Under the pieces are notes generated by a model, which saw only the letters and a list, made by a program, of their open reading frames with translations, searched no databases and was not told where the DNA came from. 64,000 nt of DNA from Mucilaginibacter cryoferens. Its GTDB lineage: Bacteria > Bacteroidota > Bacteroidia > Sphingobacteriales > Sphingobacteriaceae. How positions within the stretch are numbered: position 1 is the stretch's first letter; each line of letters begins with the position of its first letter. Positions 1-7,670 of this stretch are shown piece by piece. A program made the position numbers and the translations under genes. The stretch lies in assembly GCF_014205845.1 (NCBI RefSeq), contig NZ_JACHCR010000002.1, positions 62,001-126,000 of the forward strand, given 5' to 3'.

Positions 1-433
1 GGATGTTATTGTGCAGTTCCAAACTACCAAGTTGAGCAAGGGATGTATTGTGCAGCCAGATGTTGATCCGTACTAAACACGATTTAAGGGTTTGGCGATT
101 TTGAATGGGAAGATTTCGCGAAATTCTAAAGGGGAATGACAATATAAAACTATGTCCTTGCGAGCGCAGCAATTACGTAGCCATGCTTATTCACCCTGTA
201 GAGTTACGAGATTGCCGCGCTGCGCTCAATTACAACTGTTTTTAAACGTGTCATGGGTAGAAACGAAGAATCTATTCGCCTACATACGTAGCCATAAAGA
301 AAGTTGGCGAATAGGTCCTTCTTATCCCAAGTATCACAGGCGAGAAATTTAATGCTTAACGCATAAGTGTTTACCTTATGACCAGCTATTACATCGCCCA
401 AAATCACCGAAATCCTGCTAACTTTACAGCGTA
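1..433. other. Intergenic region upstream of pcm, no gene seen
   Basis: I see no convincing gene here. The open frames on both strands are short or lie antisense to pcm. Two near-identical 15-16 base words (core ATTGTGCAG) lie at 1-16 and about 40-55. A REP-like inverted pair follows at about 158-173 and 211-229, with arms sharing GAGCGCAGC and its complement. The right end carries the probable pcm promoter. Confidence 0.6.
419..426 (+). promoter_or_regulatory. Probable -7 element of pcm
   Basis: TAACTTTA differs from the Bacteroidota -7 consensus TAnnTTTG only in the last base. It ends 7 bases before the pcm ATG, so the message would have almost no leader. Confidence 0.45.
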
Positions 434-1093
434 ATGGCTCAGAAATATATAGATAATTACCGCGAAAAGGGTGCCCGTAAACGACTGGTGGATATTCTGG
501 AAAAAAAGGGAATCCAGGATAGGGAAGTGTTAAACGCCATAGGTAAAGTACCCCGTCATTACTTTTTTGCCGAAACTTTCTGGAACCAGGCTTATAAAGA
601 TATCGCTTTCCCGATAGGTGAGGGGCAAACCATATCGCAACCCTACACCGTTGCTTATCAAACAGAACTGCTGCACATTCGCAAGGGCGATAAAGTATTG
701 GAAATTGGCACAGGCTCGGGCTATCAAACCTGTGTGTTGTTAGAGATGGGCGCAACCGTTTATACTATTGAGCGGCAGGAGAAGCTTTACGAAAAAACAA
801 AACATGTGCTGCCCGAAAAGATGGGCTACAACGCTCACTTTTTTTGTGGCGATGGCTCTATCGGCATAGCGCAATACGCGCCTTATGATAAGATTATTGT
901 AACCGCTGGAGCACCAACCGTTCCCGAAATTTTGCTGAAACAACTCCGCATAGGAGGCATTTTAGTGATCCCCGTTGGCGACGAAGAGACCCAAAAGATG
1001 GTTACCATTTTGAAAGTAGCCGAGCACGATTATGAAAAAATTGTGTTGGATACTTTTAGGTTTGTACCATTGGTAGGTGATAAGGCCTGGTAA
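434..1093 (+). CDS. pcm: Protein-L-isoaspartate O-methyltransferase
   Basis: This enzyme transfers a methyl group from S-adenosylmethionine to isoaspartyl residues in aged proteins, starting their repair in the cytosol. The 219-residue product has the usual length. It shows the family motif GQTISQPY near residue 65 and the SAM-binding loop LEIGTGSGYQT near residue 90. The C-terminal part holds the conserved stretch around ILVIPVG. The ATG at 434 is the first start in frame after a TAACTTTA -7 element. The gene converges on smpB, with a palindromic repeat pair between them. Confidence 0.95.
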   Translation: MAQKYIDNYREKGARKRLVDILEKKGIQDREVLNAIGKVPRHYFFAETFWNQAYKDIAFPIGEGQTISQPYTVAYQTELLHIRKGDKVLEIGTGSGYQTCVLLEMGATVYTIERQEKLYEKTKHVLPEKMGYNAHFFCGDGSIGIAQYAPYDKIIVTAGAPTVPEILLKQLRIGGILVIPVGDEETQKMVTILKVAEHDYEKIVLDTFRFVPLVGDKAW

Positions 1094-1100
1094 AACAGCG

Positions 1101-1183
1101 AAGCCCCCTAACCCGCTGAAGGGGGAACTTTTTGATTTGCATTTGCTACTTTTTACTACCCCTTTAGGGGGTCGGGGGGGCTT
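1101..1183. repeat. Paired palindromic repeat, family AAGCCCC, copy A
   Basis: Left arm 1101-1128 begins AAGCCCCCTAACCC and contains a small internal hairpin. Right arm 1157-1183 is its inverted relative, ending GGGGGGGCTT. Together they could fold into a long hairpin between the convergent pcm and smpB genes and may act as a two-way terminator. Related copies lie at 4999-5121, 10747-10840, 33338-33377 and 42957-43095. Confidence 0.8.
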
Positions 1184-1189
1184 TGTGGC

Positions 1190-1642
1190 TTAACGCTTCA
1201 TCGCTCTATCCATCTCTATCTTGGTATCCCGTTCCTTCATGGTATCGCGTTTATCAAAGGTTTTTTTACCTTGTGCTAAACCGATTTCTAATTTGGCAAA
1301 GCCTCGTTCGCTAATGAAGAGGGCGAGGGGAATAATGGTTAATCCTTTTTCTTCGCCACGGGTAAGGAGTTTTTTGAGCTCTTTTTTGTTAAGTAGCAGT
1401 ACACGGTCGCGTTTAGCTTCGTGGTTATAGAACGAGCCATACGAGTATTCAGAGATATGCAGGTTACGCACATATAGCTGGTTGCTTATAAAGGTGCAAA
1501 AGGCATCATTAATGTTGGCTTTCCCCTCACGGATGGATTTAATTTCGGTACCCAGTAGTTTAATGCCGGCCGTGTATTTGTCCAGTACGTGGTATTCAAA
1601 GTAAGCTTTTTTGTTTTTAATGTATATTTTATCCTCGGCCAT
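1190..1642 (-). CDS. smpB: SsrA-binding protein SmpB
   Basis: SmpB binds tmRNA and brings it to stalled ribosomes for trans-translation. The 150-residue product is typical in length. It contains the N-terminal KNKKAYFEYHVLDKYTAGI segment, the central GTEIKSIREGK segment, and a C-terminal basic tail (KKTFDKRDTMKERD) that occupies the decoding centre in this family. I chose the ATG at 1642 because the longer reading frame opens with a TTG and adds eight residues unlike the family. The tmRNA gene itself is not in the window. Confidence 0.95.
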   Translation of the reverse strand: MAEDKIYIKNKKAYFEYHVLDKYTAGIKLLGTEIKSIREGKANINDAFCTFISNQLYVRNLHISEYSYGSFYNHEAKRDRVLLLNKKELKKLLTRGEEKGLTIIPLALFISERGFAKLEIGLAQGKKTFDKRDTMKERDTKIEMDRAMKR

Positions 1643-1746
1643 TTTATCCAGATGTAAAGCTTGCAAACTTACATAAAATTTTAATTGCGAAATTTAATAC
1701 AATCGTCATTGCTTCGTACCTATCCATGACAAGTTGTAGATTTCCA

Positions 1747-1775
1747 AACTTGCGAAGTTTTTAAAACTTCGCAAG
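1747..1775. terminator. Hairpin between mntH and smpB
   Basis: A near-perfect stem of ACTTGCGAAGTTTT against AAAACTTCGCAAGT has a loop of about one base. Five T follow on the plus strand and three on the minus strand. It lies just downstream of the mntH stop on the minus strand and may end that operon. The T-run favours the plus direction, so it may instead be a dispersed palindrome. Confidence 0.5.
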
Positions 1776-1856
1776 TTTTTCGCCGATCTGTCATTCCCTC
1801 TTCAAAAAGTCGTGAAATTTCACCACTCGCAATCATGAGTTTTGAAGAGTGAGGGA

Positions 1857-3752
1857 CTATCCTCTTTGAGGCTTCACAATAAGCACCGGTACATTAACCA
1901 TGTGCCTTACCGAATTTACGGTGGTGCCAAATATCAGATCTTTTAATGCTTTGTGGCCGTGCGATCCCATCACAATAAAATCTATCCCGGTTTTGTTTAC
2001 TATTTCGGCAATGGCTCCGGCCGGGCTTCCATAGCCTATTTCGGCGCTTGCATTATAGCCTAGTTTTTGCATGGCCTGTACGTATTTATCCAGGTTGTCT
2101 GCGTCACTTTGGGTTTCGTTGTCCATTACCTGGCCGCCGTAGTAGCGCGCACCGGCAGTTTCTACCACGTGGATGAGCGTGTAAGTGGCTTGTTTGCCTC
2201 CCTGCATTATGGCATGGCGCAGGCAATCGTTATCGTTTTTAGAAAAATCAATAGTGATTGCCAGGTGCTTATAAGTTACCGCATCCAACTCGGTAATGGC
2301 GTTTGCAATGCCATGTGGAATGTAGGCAGGGTGATCTGCATGTTTGTACAACATTGGCCTTAAAAAAACATATATGAGCAATAGGACAATAGCAATAACA
2401 ATTGGCACAACAATAGTATATATCCAGATATCGGCCGATGGATTTCCTTTTAGCCAATCGCCAATTTGCTCGTAAACCAGCTTGCCGTTTAGGGCAACTA
2501 TTAAAGCGGCGCTTGCCCAGGCCAATATTTTTACTTTAAGGCTGATGGCAAAATTACCCATCCGTTTTTTATCAGATGTAAAATGAATCAACGGTATTAC
2601 CGCGAATCCCAATTGCAAACTCAATACCACCTGGCTTAGTATAATAAGGCTGCCTAAGGCATCTTCACCATAGTAAAGGATTGTGAATACAGCCGGCGTA
2701 ATGGCCAGTACACGTGTAAGCAAACGCCTTAACCATGGCTCTATACGCAGGTTAATGTGGCCCTCCATAATAATTTGCCCGGCAAGTGTACCCGTAATGG
2801 TTGAGCTTTGGCCCGATGCGATGAGCGCTATGGCAAACAGCACCGGTGCTGTGCGCCCAAAAATATGTTCCAGTAATTTATAGGCATCCTGTATCTCGGC
2901 AACTTTAAAATAACCATTGTTGAAAAAGGCGGCAGCAGCAAGTATAAGGATGGCCGCGTTTACAAAAAAAGCAAGGTTTAGCGCAATAACGGTATCAAAC
3001 AGGTTGAATTTTATAGCCGATTTAAGTCCTTGTTCTGTACGGGTAATTTTACGGGTTTGTACCAGGGATGAGTGTAAATACAGGTTATGAGGCATTACGG
3101 TAGCCCCGATTATGCCGATGGCTATATACAAACCCTCGCCCGATAAATTGCCGGGTATAAAGCCCTTGGCAACATCAACAAAATTTGGCTCAACAATAAA
3201 CATCTCTACCAGGAACGATACCCCGATAATAAAGATCATCGATATAATAAAACCTTCCAGCTTGCGCATGCCCTTATTCATTAAATAAAGCATCAGCACG
3301 GTATCGGTAATGGTGAGCGATACGCCCCAGATAAGCGGCAGGTGAAACAGTAATTTTAAGCCGATAGCCATACCAATAATCTCGGCTAAATCGCAGGCTA
3401 CAATGGCTACCTGGGCCAGTATATAAAGCCAAAAGTTTACAAAGCGGGGGTAGGCGTTTTTGGAAGCCTGCGCCAGATCGAGCCCGCGAACGATACCCAG
3501 CCTGGCCGCCAGTGATTGGAGTAATAAAGCGATCAGGTTAGATGCAAACAGTATCCAGATAAGTTTATAACCAAACGCGCTGCCGCCGGCAATATCAGTT
3601 GCCCAATTGCCCGGGTCCATATAGCCTACACTTACCAGGTAAGCCGGGCCCAAAAAAGCCATGATTTTGCGCCAGCCGGTAAGGTTTTCGGGATTAACCG
3701 AGCCGTGTACATTACCTAATGAGTGATTATCTTTTGTGTTATCGTTGATCAT
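1857..3752 (-). CDS. mntH: Nramp-type Mn2+/Fe2+ transporter fused to a universal stress domain
   Basis: The first ~470 residues form an Nramp proton-coupled divalent metal importer of the inner membrane. The metal-site motif DPGN is in the first membrane segment (near residue 46) and MPHN in the sixth (near 223), with about eleven hydrophobic segments in all. From about residue 477 to 631 a cytosolic UspA domain follows. It carries the ATP-binding pattern GSHG, nine residues, then GT near its end. Classical MntH proteins stop at about 410-450 residues, so the fusion is notable. The start overlaps the mntR stop by 4 bases (ATGA), so the two are translationally coupled. Manganese is the likely substrate, given the regulator. 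Confidence 0.92.
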   Translation of the reverse strand: MINDNTKDNHSLGNVHGSVNPENLTGWRKIMAFLGPAYLVSVGYMDPGNWATDIAGGSAFGYKLIWILFASNLIALLLQSLAARLGIVRGLDLAQASKNAYPRFVNFWLYILAQVAIVACDLAEIIGMAIGLKLLFHLPLIWGVSLTITDTVLMLYLMNKGMRKLEGFIISMIFIIGVSFLVEMFIVEPNFVDVAKGFIPGNLSGEGLYIAIGIIGATVMPHNLYLHSSLVQTRKITRTEQGLKSAIKFNLFDTVIALNLAFFVNAAILILAAAAFFNNGYFKVAEIQDAYKLLEHIFGRTAPVLFAIALIASGQSSTITGTLAGQIIMEGHINLRIEPWLRRLLTRVLAITPAVFTILYYGEDALGSLIILSQVVLSLQLGFAVIPLIHFTSDKKRMGNFAISLKVKILAWASAALIVALNGKLVYEQIGDWLKGNPSADIWIYTIVVPIVIAIVLLLIYVFLRPMLYKHADHPAYIPHGIANAITELDAVTYKHLAITIDFSKNDNDCLRHAIMQGGKQATYTLIHVVETAGARYYGGQVMDNETQSDADNLDKYVQAMQKLGYNASAEIGYGSPAGAIAEIVNKTGIDFIVMGSHGHKALKDLIFGTTVNSVRHMVNVPVLIVKPQRG

Positions 3753-4402
3753 AGGGCTATCAGTAAATTATTGGCAACCTCACGGCTGATGTGTATTTCT
3801 TTGTTTGCTTCCAGTTTTAGGGCTACCGAATGGTCGTATTCAATAATATCGGTAATGGTTATTGTTTTGCCAATGGTGAGCTGTTGTTTTTCGAGGTACT
3901 GCAAAAATGGGGAAGAGTGATCGCGCACGCCCGAAATAACCCCGCATTGGTTAACCGTTAACGTGGAAAGCGGCTTCAACTCGGCCGATTTGAATTTGCC
4001 GTTACAATCGGGTATCGGATCGCCATGGGGATCATGTTTGGGGTGCCCCATAAATTCGTCGAGCCGGTCTATCAATTCTTCAGATGAGATATGCTCCATC
4101 TCTTCGGCCATATCATGTACCTGGTCCCATTTAAAATTTAGCTTCTCTACCAAAAAGTACTCCCAAAGCCGGTGTTTGCGAATAATGCCAACCGCTATTT
4201 TCTCGCCAGCAGGGGTAAGGCTCACTCCCTGGTAGCGGGTGTAGTTAATGAGCACCTTATCGGCCAGCTTTTTTAGCATGTCGGTAACCGATGATGCCTT
4301 GGTATTTAGCGATGCCGCGATTTGATTTGTACTCACTATTCCGGCATCTGCCGATAGGTGATAAATGCATTTTAAATAGTTTTCCTCGGCTAATGTGTTC
4401 AT
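3749..4402 (-). CDS. mntR: DtxR/MntR-family metal-dependent repressor
   Basis: A 217-residue regulator with an N-terminal winged helix (residues ~1-65, ENYLKCIYHLSADAGIVSTNQIA), a metal-binding dimerisation domain (about 75-140) with the HxxxE-type segment around EEMEHISSEELIDRLDEFMGHP, and a C-terminal FeoA/SH3-like domain (about 145-217). It is the first gene of a two-gene operon with the Nramp transporter, four bases overlapping. In this family the metal-bound dimer represses the importer. A near-palindromic operator over its own promoter suggests autoregulation. Whether it senses Mn or Fe cannot be fixed from sequence; Mn is favoured by the partner. Confidence 0.9.
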   Translation of the reverse strand: MNTLAEENYLKCIYHLSADAGIVSTNQIAASLNTKASSVTDMLKKLADKVLINYTRYQGVSLTPAGEKIAVGIIRKHRLWEYFLVEKLNFKWDQVHDMAEEMEHISSEELIDRLDEFMGHPKHDPHGDPIPDCNGKFKSAELKPLSTLTVNQCGVISGVRDHSSPFLQYLEKQQLTIGKTITITDIIEYDHSVALKLEANKEIHISREVANNLLIAL

Positions 4403-4407
4403 TTATA

Positions 4408-4439
4408 CAAATCTAATAAAAAATTTAGACTAATCTAAA
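4408..4439 (-). promoter_or_regulatory. mntR-mntH promoter with DtxR-type operator
   Basis: On the minus strand TAGATTTG (4415 to 4408) matches the -7 consensus exactly and ends 5 bases before the mntR ATG. Just upstream, 4424-4439 reads TTTAGACTAATCTAAA, a near-palindrome of the type bound by DtxR/MntR proteins. It lies between the -7 and -33 positions, where a bound repressor would block RNA polymerase. Confidence 0.7.
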
Positions 4440-4515
4440 ATATGGAGGTGTGAGAAATATATTTTTGTTTTACACGTTTTAACTAAAATTTAATTTCGTG
4501 AAATGCGGAATATAT

Positions 4516-4523
4516 TATATTTG
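4516..4523 (+). promoter_or_regulatory. -7 element of the Lrp-type gene
   Basis: TATATTTG matches TAnnTTTG fully and ends 7 bases before the ATG at 4531. Transcription should start about 2-4 bases before the start codon, giving a practically leaderless message. Confidence 0.65.
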
Positions 4524-4530
4524 CAACACT

Positions 4531-5001
4531 ATGGGCGCTGAATTAGATAAAATAGACTTACAGATACTGAAGATATTACAGGAAAACGGAAGGATAACCA
4601 ATCTCCAATTATCCAACGAAATTGGCCTTTCGCCGGCACCTACGCTTGAACGTGTACGTAAACTGGAGAATGCCGAGTACATAAAAAGCTATCATGCCCT
4701 GGTAGACGAAGAAAAATTGGGCCTGGGTATCAAAACCTTTATCCAGATATCGTTAGATTTTCATCAAAAAAACACCATCCAAACATTTTTGGATGAGATT
4801 AAAACCATTAAAGAAGTTACCGAGTGCCACCACGTAACCGGCCAGTGCGATTTTTTGCTGAAAGTTTATGTACGCGACATTAAATCGTACGAGCAACTGA
4901 TCATGGAAAAGATTAGCCGTATCACGGTTGTTAAAACTTTTCAAACCATGATGATCATGTCTACCAGTAAAAAGGAGCCGATAGTGCCATTGGAATATTA
5001 G
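4531..5001 (+). CDS. Lrp/AsnC-family transcription regulator
   Basis: A 156-residue protein with the Lrp layout: N-terminal helix-turn-helix (DKIDLQILKILQENGRITN through LSPAPTLERVRKLE) and a C-terminal ligand-binding RAM domain (about residues 65-140, including VTGQCDFLLKVYV). Such proteins sense amino acids and act as octamers. I set the start at ATG 4531: the longer frame opens with GTG at 4498, upstream of the -7 element, and its extra residues do not resemble the family. The gene converges on ung, and a repeat pair with a nested terminator fills the gap. Target and ligand cannot be deduced. Confidence 0.9.
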   Translation: MGAELDKIDLQILKILQENGRITNLQLSNEIGLSPAPTLERVRKLENAEYIKSYHALVDEEKLGLGIKTFIQISLDFHQKNTIQTFLDEIKTIKEVTECHHVTGQCDFLLKVYVRDIKSYEQLIMEKISRITVVKTFQTMMIMSTSKKEPIVPLEY

Positions 5002-5121
5002 CCCCCCGGCCCTCTGAAGGGGGGAGTTTGAAATTTACGAAGCCTGTTTTATCATAGATGAAACAGGCTTCGTGTTTTTGCAGGTAAAAAAGTTCCCCCT
5101 TTAGGGGGGTAGGGGGCTTAG
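4999..5121. repeat. Paired palindromic repeat, family AAGCCCC, copy B
   Basis: The left arm begins within the stop codon of the Lrp-type gene (TAG-CCCCCC at 4999). The right arm (5090-5121) runs up to the stop of ung, which reads TAAGCCCCC on the minus strand. The pair fills the whole gap between the two convergent genes, with a separate terminator hairpin in its centre. Confidence 0.8.
5037..5079. terminator. Bidirectional terminator between Lrp-type gene and ung
   Basis: The stem ACGAAGCCTGTTT (5037-5049) pairs with AAACAGGCTTCGT (5061-5073). GTTTTTG follows on the plus side and an A-rich tract precedes it. It is nested inside repeat copy B and would serve both convergent genes. Confidence 0.85.
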
Positions 5122-5795
5122 CTTATTTGCCAATCTATCTCCTGCTTCCCTTCTTTCCTCAATATCTCGTTAGTTTTTGAAAATGGCTTGCTGCCAAAAA
5201 AACCGCGGTCTGCCGAGAATGGTGAGGGGTGTGGGCTTTTGATGATGAAATGTTTTTTTACATCTATCAATACCGCTTTTGATTGCGCGAAGGCTCCCCA
5301 CAGGATAAATACTATGCCTTCTTTTTTATCAGATATAGTTTTGATCACTTCGTCGGTAAACTCTTCCCAGCCTTGTTTTTGGTGCGATGCGGGTGCGCTT
5401 GCCCTAACGGTAAGGGTGGCGTTTAAAAGCAGTACGCCTTGTTTGGCCCATTCTTCGAGGTTGCCATGGGCAGGAAGGGTAAAGCCGGGGATATCTGTTT
5501 TTAACTCTTTATAAATATTAGCAAGCGAGCGGGGGATGGCAATACCTTTTTGTACCGAAAAGGATAGTCCGTGTGCCTGGTGCGCGCCATGGTAGGGATC
5601 TTGCCCTAATATCACCACTTTAACATCATCAAAATGGGTAATGTTAAAAGCGTTAAAAATGTCGGCATTTTTGGGATATACTATTTGCCCTGCTTCTTTC
5701 TCCTGCTGTAAAAAATGTTTCAGTTTTACCATGTAGGGCTTATCAAATAAGGGTTGTAAAACAGCCAGCCACGATGGATCTAATGAATTAGCCAT
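5118..5795 (-). CDS. ung: Uracil-DNA glycosylase, family 1
   Basis: Ung removes uracil from DNA, the first step of base excision repair. The 225-residue product has the water-activating motif GQDPYHG (Asp66) and the C-terminal HPSPFSA motif that inserts into the helix; both are intact. The start is taken at ATG 5795, since the longer frame begins with TTG inside what looks like the promoter. The stop codon is supplied by the edge of the neighbouring repeat (copy B). Confidence 0.96.
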   Translation of the reverse strand: MANSLDPSWLAVLQPLFDKPYMVKLKHFLQQEKEAGQIVYPKNADIFNAFNITHFDDVKVVILGQDPYHGAHQAHGLSFSVQKGIAIPRSLANIYKELKTDIPGFTLPAHGNLEEWAKQGVLLLNATLTVRASAPASHQKQGWEEFTDEVIKTISDKKEGIVFILWGAFAQSKAVLIDVKKHFIIKSPHPSPFSADRGFFGSKPFSKTNEILRKEGKQEIDWQIS

Positions 5796-5868
5796 AAATA
5801 TTTTTATAGATGTTGATTTAGCGTACAAATAAACAGATATTTGCGCTTAATATATAGTAAAGTAAATT

Positions 5869-6417
5869 ATGTCAAATATTGTTCGTTTAGTTGTGGCGTG
5901 TGTGTTCTTTGGTGCAGCCGTTGCGCTTAGTGCTTTTGGCTTTTGGGGCTGGGGCATTTTGGTATTGCTATTTGGTGGTATCACCCTGTTGAGTTTCTTC
6001 TTTAATGAAAATATGATCATATCTCAGTATTTTTTACGTAAAGAGAACTCCGAAAAGGCTGAAGCCTGGTTATTGAAAATAACCGATTACGAAAAACAAT
6101 TACACAAAAATCAGCATGGCTATTATAACCTGTTGATAGGTTTGATAGAATCGCGTAAGGCGCCGATGAAATCTGAAAAGTATTTTAAGAAATCGTTGCA
6201 GCTGGGCATGAAAATGTCGCACAACATAGCTTTAGCCAAATTAAGCCTCGCCGGCATTTCAATGGCAAAACGTAACAAGCGCGAAGCACAAATGTATTTG
6301 TCTGAAGCTGCAAAAGAAGATAAGAATAAATTACTTGCCGACCAGATAAAAATGATGAAAGGCCAACTGGCTCAAATGGATAAGCAAGTAGTAAGAGGCG
6401 GATATCGCCAGTTTTAA
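5869..6417 (+). CDS. Membrane-anchored TPR-like protein of unknown function
   Basis: A 182-residue protein with two closely spaced hydrophobic segments at residues ~4-45, followed by a soluble helical part. That part has TPR-like alternation (EKAEAWLLKITDYEKQLHKNQHGYY; KYFKKSLQLGMKMSHNIALAKLSLAGISMAKRNKREAQMYL). It is probably anchored in the inner membrane with the helical domain in the cytosol, perhaps a protein-interaction scaffold. No catalytic motif is visible. It is divergent from ung and ends before a strong terminator at 6501-6535. I do not recognise a named family. Confidence 0.75.
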   Translation: MSNIVRLVVACVFFGAAVALSAFGFWGWGILVLLFGGITLLSFFFNENMIISQYFLRKENSEKAEAWLLKITDYEKQLHKNQHGYYNLLIGLIESRKAPMKSEKYFKKSLQLGMKMSHNIALAKLSLAGISMAKRNKREAQMYLSEAAKEDKNKLLADQIKMMKGQLAQMDKQVVRGGYRQF

Positions 6418-6500
6418 TATAGAAAAAAGATTTTTGGAGTAAAGATCAAGGATAACTTCTTAGTTGAAAGATAGATCTTTAAGGAAAAAAAGAGTAAAAA

Positions 6501-6535
6501 ATAAAAGGGACCCAAAAATGGGTCCCTTTTATTTT
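6501..6535. terminator. Bidirectional terminator
   Basis: The stem AAAAGGGACCC (6503-6513) pairs perfectly with GGGTCCCTTTT (6520-6530) around loop AAAAAT, with A-rich and T-rich flanks. It serves the TPR-like gene on the plus strand and the small gene on the minus strand. The stop codon of the latter (6529-6531) lies inside the stem. Confidence 0.9.
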
Positions 6536-6744
6536 TCGTCGATAGCGCTAAAATAATCGGCAGTTGCAGAATGATTTTGGTAGGGGGTAACTACGCGGTC
6601 GCTATAAGTGTAATCGCTGTCTTCGGTTGGGTTTGATACTTCAACCATTTTTAACAAACTTCTGATAAACGACAGGTTGAAGTTGCTCCTGTTTAGTTTT
6701 ATCAGGTATTCATTTTCGGTTATTTCCAGAATTGAATTAGTCAT
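6529..6744 (-). CDS. Small hypothetical protein, 71 residues
   Basis: An acidic 71-residue product with a plausible short helix-strand N-terminus (ILEITENEYLIKLNRSNFNLSFIRSLL) and a polar C-terminal tail. It has an ATG start, an AT-rich leader typical of real genes here, and its own terminator. No signal peptide, membrane segment or catalytic motif is present. I do not recognise a family. It is probably a real cytosolic protein of a Sphingobacteriaceae-specific type. Confidence 0.6.
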   Translation of the reverse strand: MTNSILEITENEYLIKLNRSNFNLSFIRSLLKMVEVSNPTEDSDYTYSDRVVTPYQNHSATADYFSAIDEK

Positions 6745-6849
6745 AACATTTATAATTATTGTTTATTGCAATTATAACCATCATTATTAAAAGCAAAGTT
6801 GTATTTGGTTTAAGCTTTCATTAACAAATTGTTATGAAGTTTTTTTGCC

Positions 6850-7064
6850 GGCACACCCGGGCACTATATCACCATATTGGGTAGCGGTAGCATTATAAGT
6901 CGGTTGGCCGATGAGGGGCTGATAGATGGTTTTCAATTAATGATAGATCGGTTGCATTAGGTAGTGGCACAAACTTATTTAGTGGCTTAAGTAAACAACT
7001 ACACCTTAAACTAACAGATAGTAAGATATTTAAAAGCTGGGCCATTAGAAATGTTGTAAATTGA
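6850..7064 (+). pseudogene. Remnant of a RibD C-terminal/dihydrofolate-reductase-like gene
   Basis: One frame from about 6850 to 6958 reads PGHYITILGSGSIISRLAD and continues with EGLIDGFQLMIDR before a stop. A second frame from about 6961 reads GSGTNLFSGLSKQLHLKLTD and continues to IFKSWAIRNVV with a stop at 7062-7064. Together these match the C-terminal half of RibD-C/DHFR-like proteins (LGSGSIVSQL, ADEGLIDEYQL, GSGTPLFKGL, LKLTDTKTFKSG), with a frameshift near 6955. No start codon or N-terminal half remains, so this is a degraded fragment. Confidence 0.7.
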
Positions 7065-7123
7065 AGGAGGATTAAACCAAAGGGCCCAATGCCTGTCATA
7101 CCAGCTCAAAAAAACATTAAAAA

Positions 7124-7525
7124 ATGAAAAAGTTATTATTGGTAGTTACCCTTATTGCTGGTTTTGGTATACTGGCAAACGCCCAGCAAAAAGCACCTAA
7201 AAGCCCCGAATTAAAGGCTGCCAAGCAAACCAAGGCATTAACCAAACAGTTAAACCTAAGCAATAACCAGGTAGCCAAAGTGAACGCCGTTTTATTGGAA
7301 CAGGATAAAAGCCTTGATAGCTTAAAGGCCCTTAAAGCTACAAACGATAAAAAGGAACAAAAATATTCGCATAAACTGATCCGTGATCAGGCCGGGGCTA
7401 AGCTGAATGCGATTTTAACACCCGATCAAAAAGCAAAGTTCGCGGCTTTAGAAACTGCTAAAAAGGAAAAGAAGGCGGCAAGGAAAAAAGCCGATGCCGC
7501 GCCGACACCAGTGGGGCAAAACTAA
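7124..7525 (+). CDS. Secreted Spy/LTxxQ-like periplasmic protein
   Basis: A 133-residue protein with a clear signal peptide (KKLLLVVTLIAGFGILANA, cleavage before QQK). The mature part is lysine- and alanine-rich and helical: TKALTKQLNLSNNQVAKVNAVL and LNAILTPDQKAKFAALE. The two L-T/S-xx-Q segments resemble Spy/CpxP-like proteins, which bind unfolded clients in the periplasm. The function is inferred from this pattern only. It stands alone between a pseudogene and a divergent-looking regulatory gene. Confidence 0.75.
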   Translation: MKKLLLVVTLIAGFGILANAQQKAPKSPELKAAKQTKALTKQLNLSNNQVAKVNAVLLEQDKSLDSLKALKATNDKKEQKYSHKLIRDQAGAKLNAILTPDQKAKFAALETAKKEKKAARKKADAAPTPVGQN

Positions 7526-7653
7526 TATAGCGATAGAAGTGGCAGCTGCTTAAAGGGCTATCCTTCCGCAAAGCATTTGAAAGTATAAAAGCTGTTTCGA
7601 TATATCGGGGCGGCTTTTACATTTTTAATACAATGGGCTTTAACTACATTGCT

Positions 7654-7661
7654 TACTTTTG
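7654..7661 (+). promoter_or_regulatory. -7 element of the Crp-like gene
   Basis: TACTTTTG matches TAnnTTTG. It ends 9 bases before the ATG at 7671, again leaving almost no leader. Confidence 0.55.
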
Positions 7662-7670
7662 TTTGGCTCC

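Noticed and set aside
204..755. 183-residue open frame on the minus strand overlapping pcm
   Set aside because: It is antisense to a clear pcm gene, has no recognisable domain and no promoter; a shadow frame.
4498..4530. GTG-initiated extension of the Lrp-type gene
   Set aside because: The -7 element lies inside the extension, so it would not be transcribed.
5796..5828. TTG-initiated extension of ung
   Set aside because: It overlaps the probable promoter and adds residues foreign to the family.
6893..7099. 68-residue minus-strand frame
   Set aside because: It is the complement of the RibD/DHFR-like remnant, whose plus-strand reading explains the region better.
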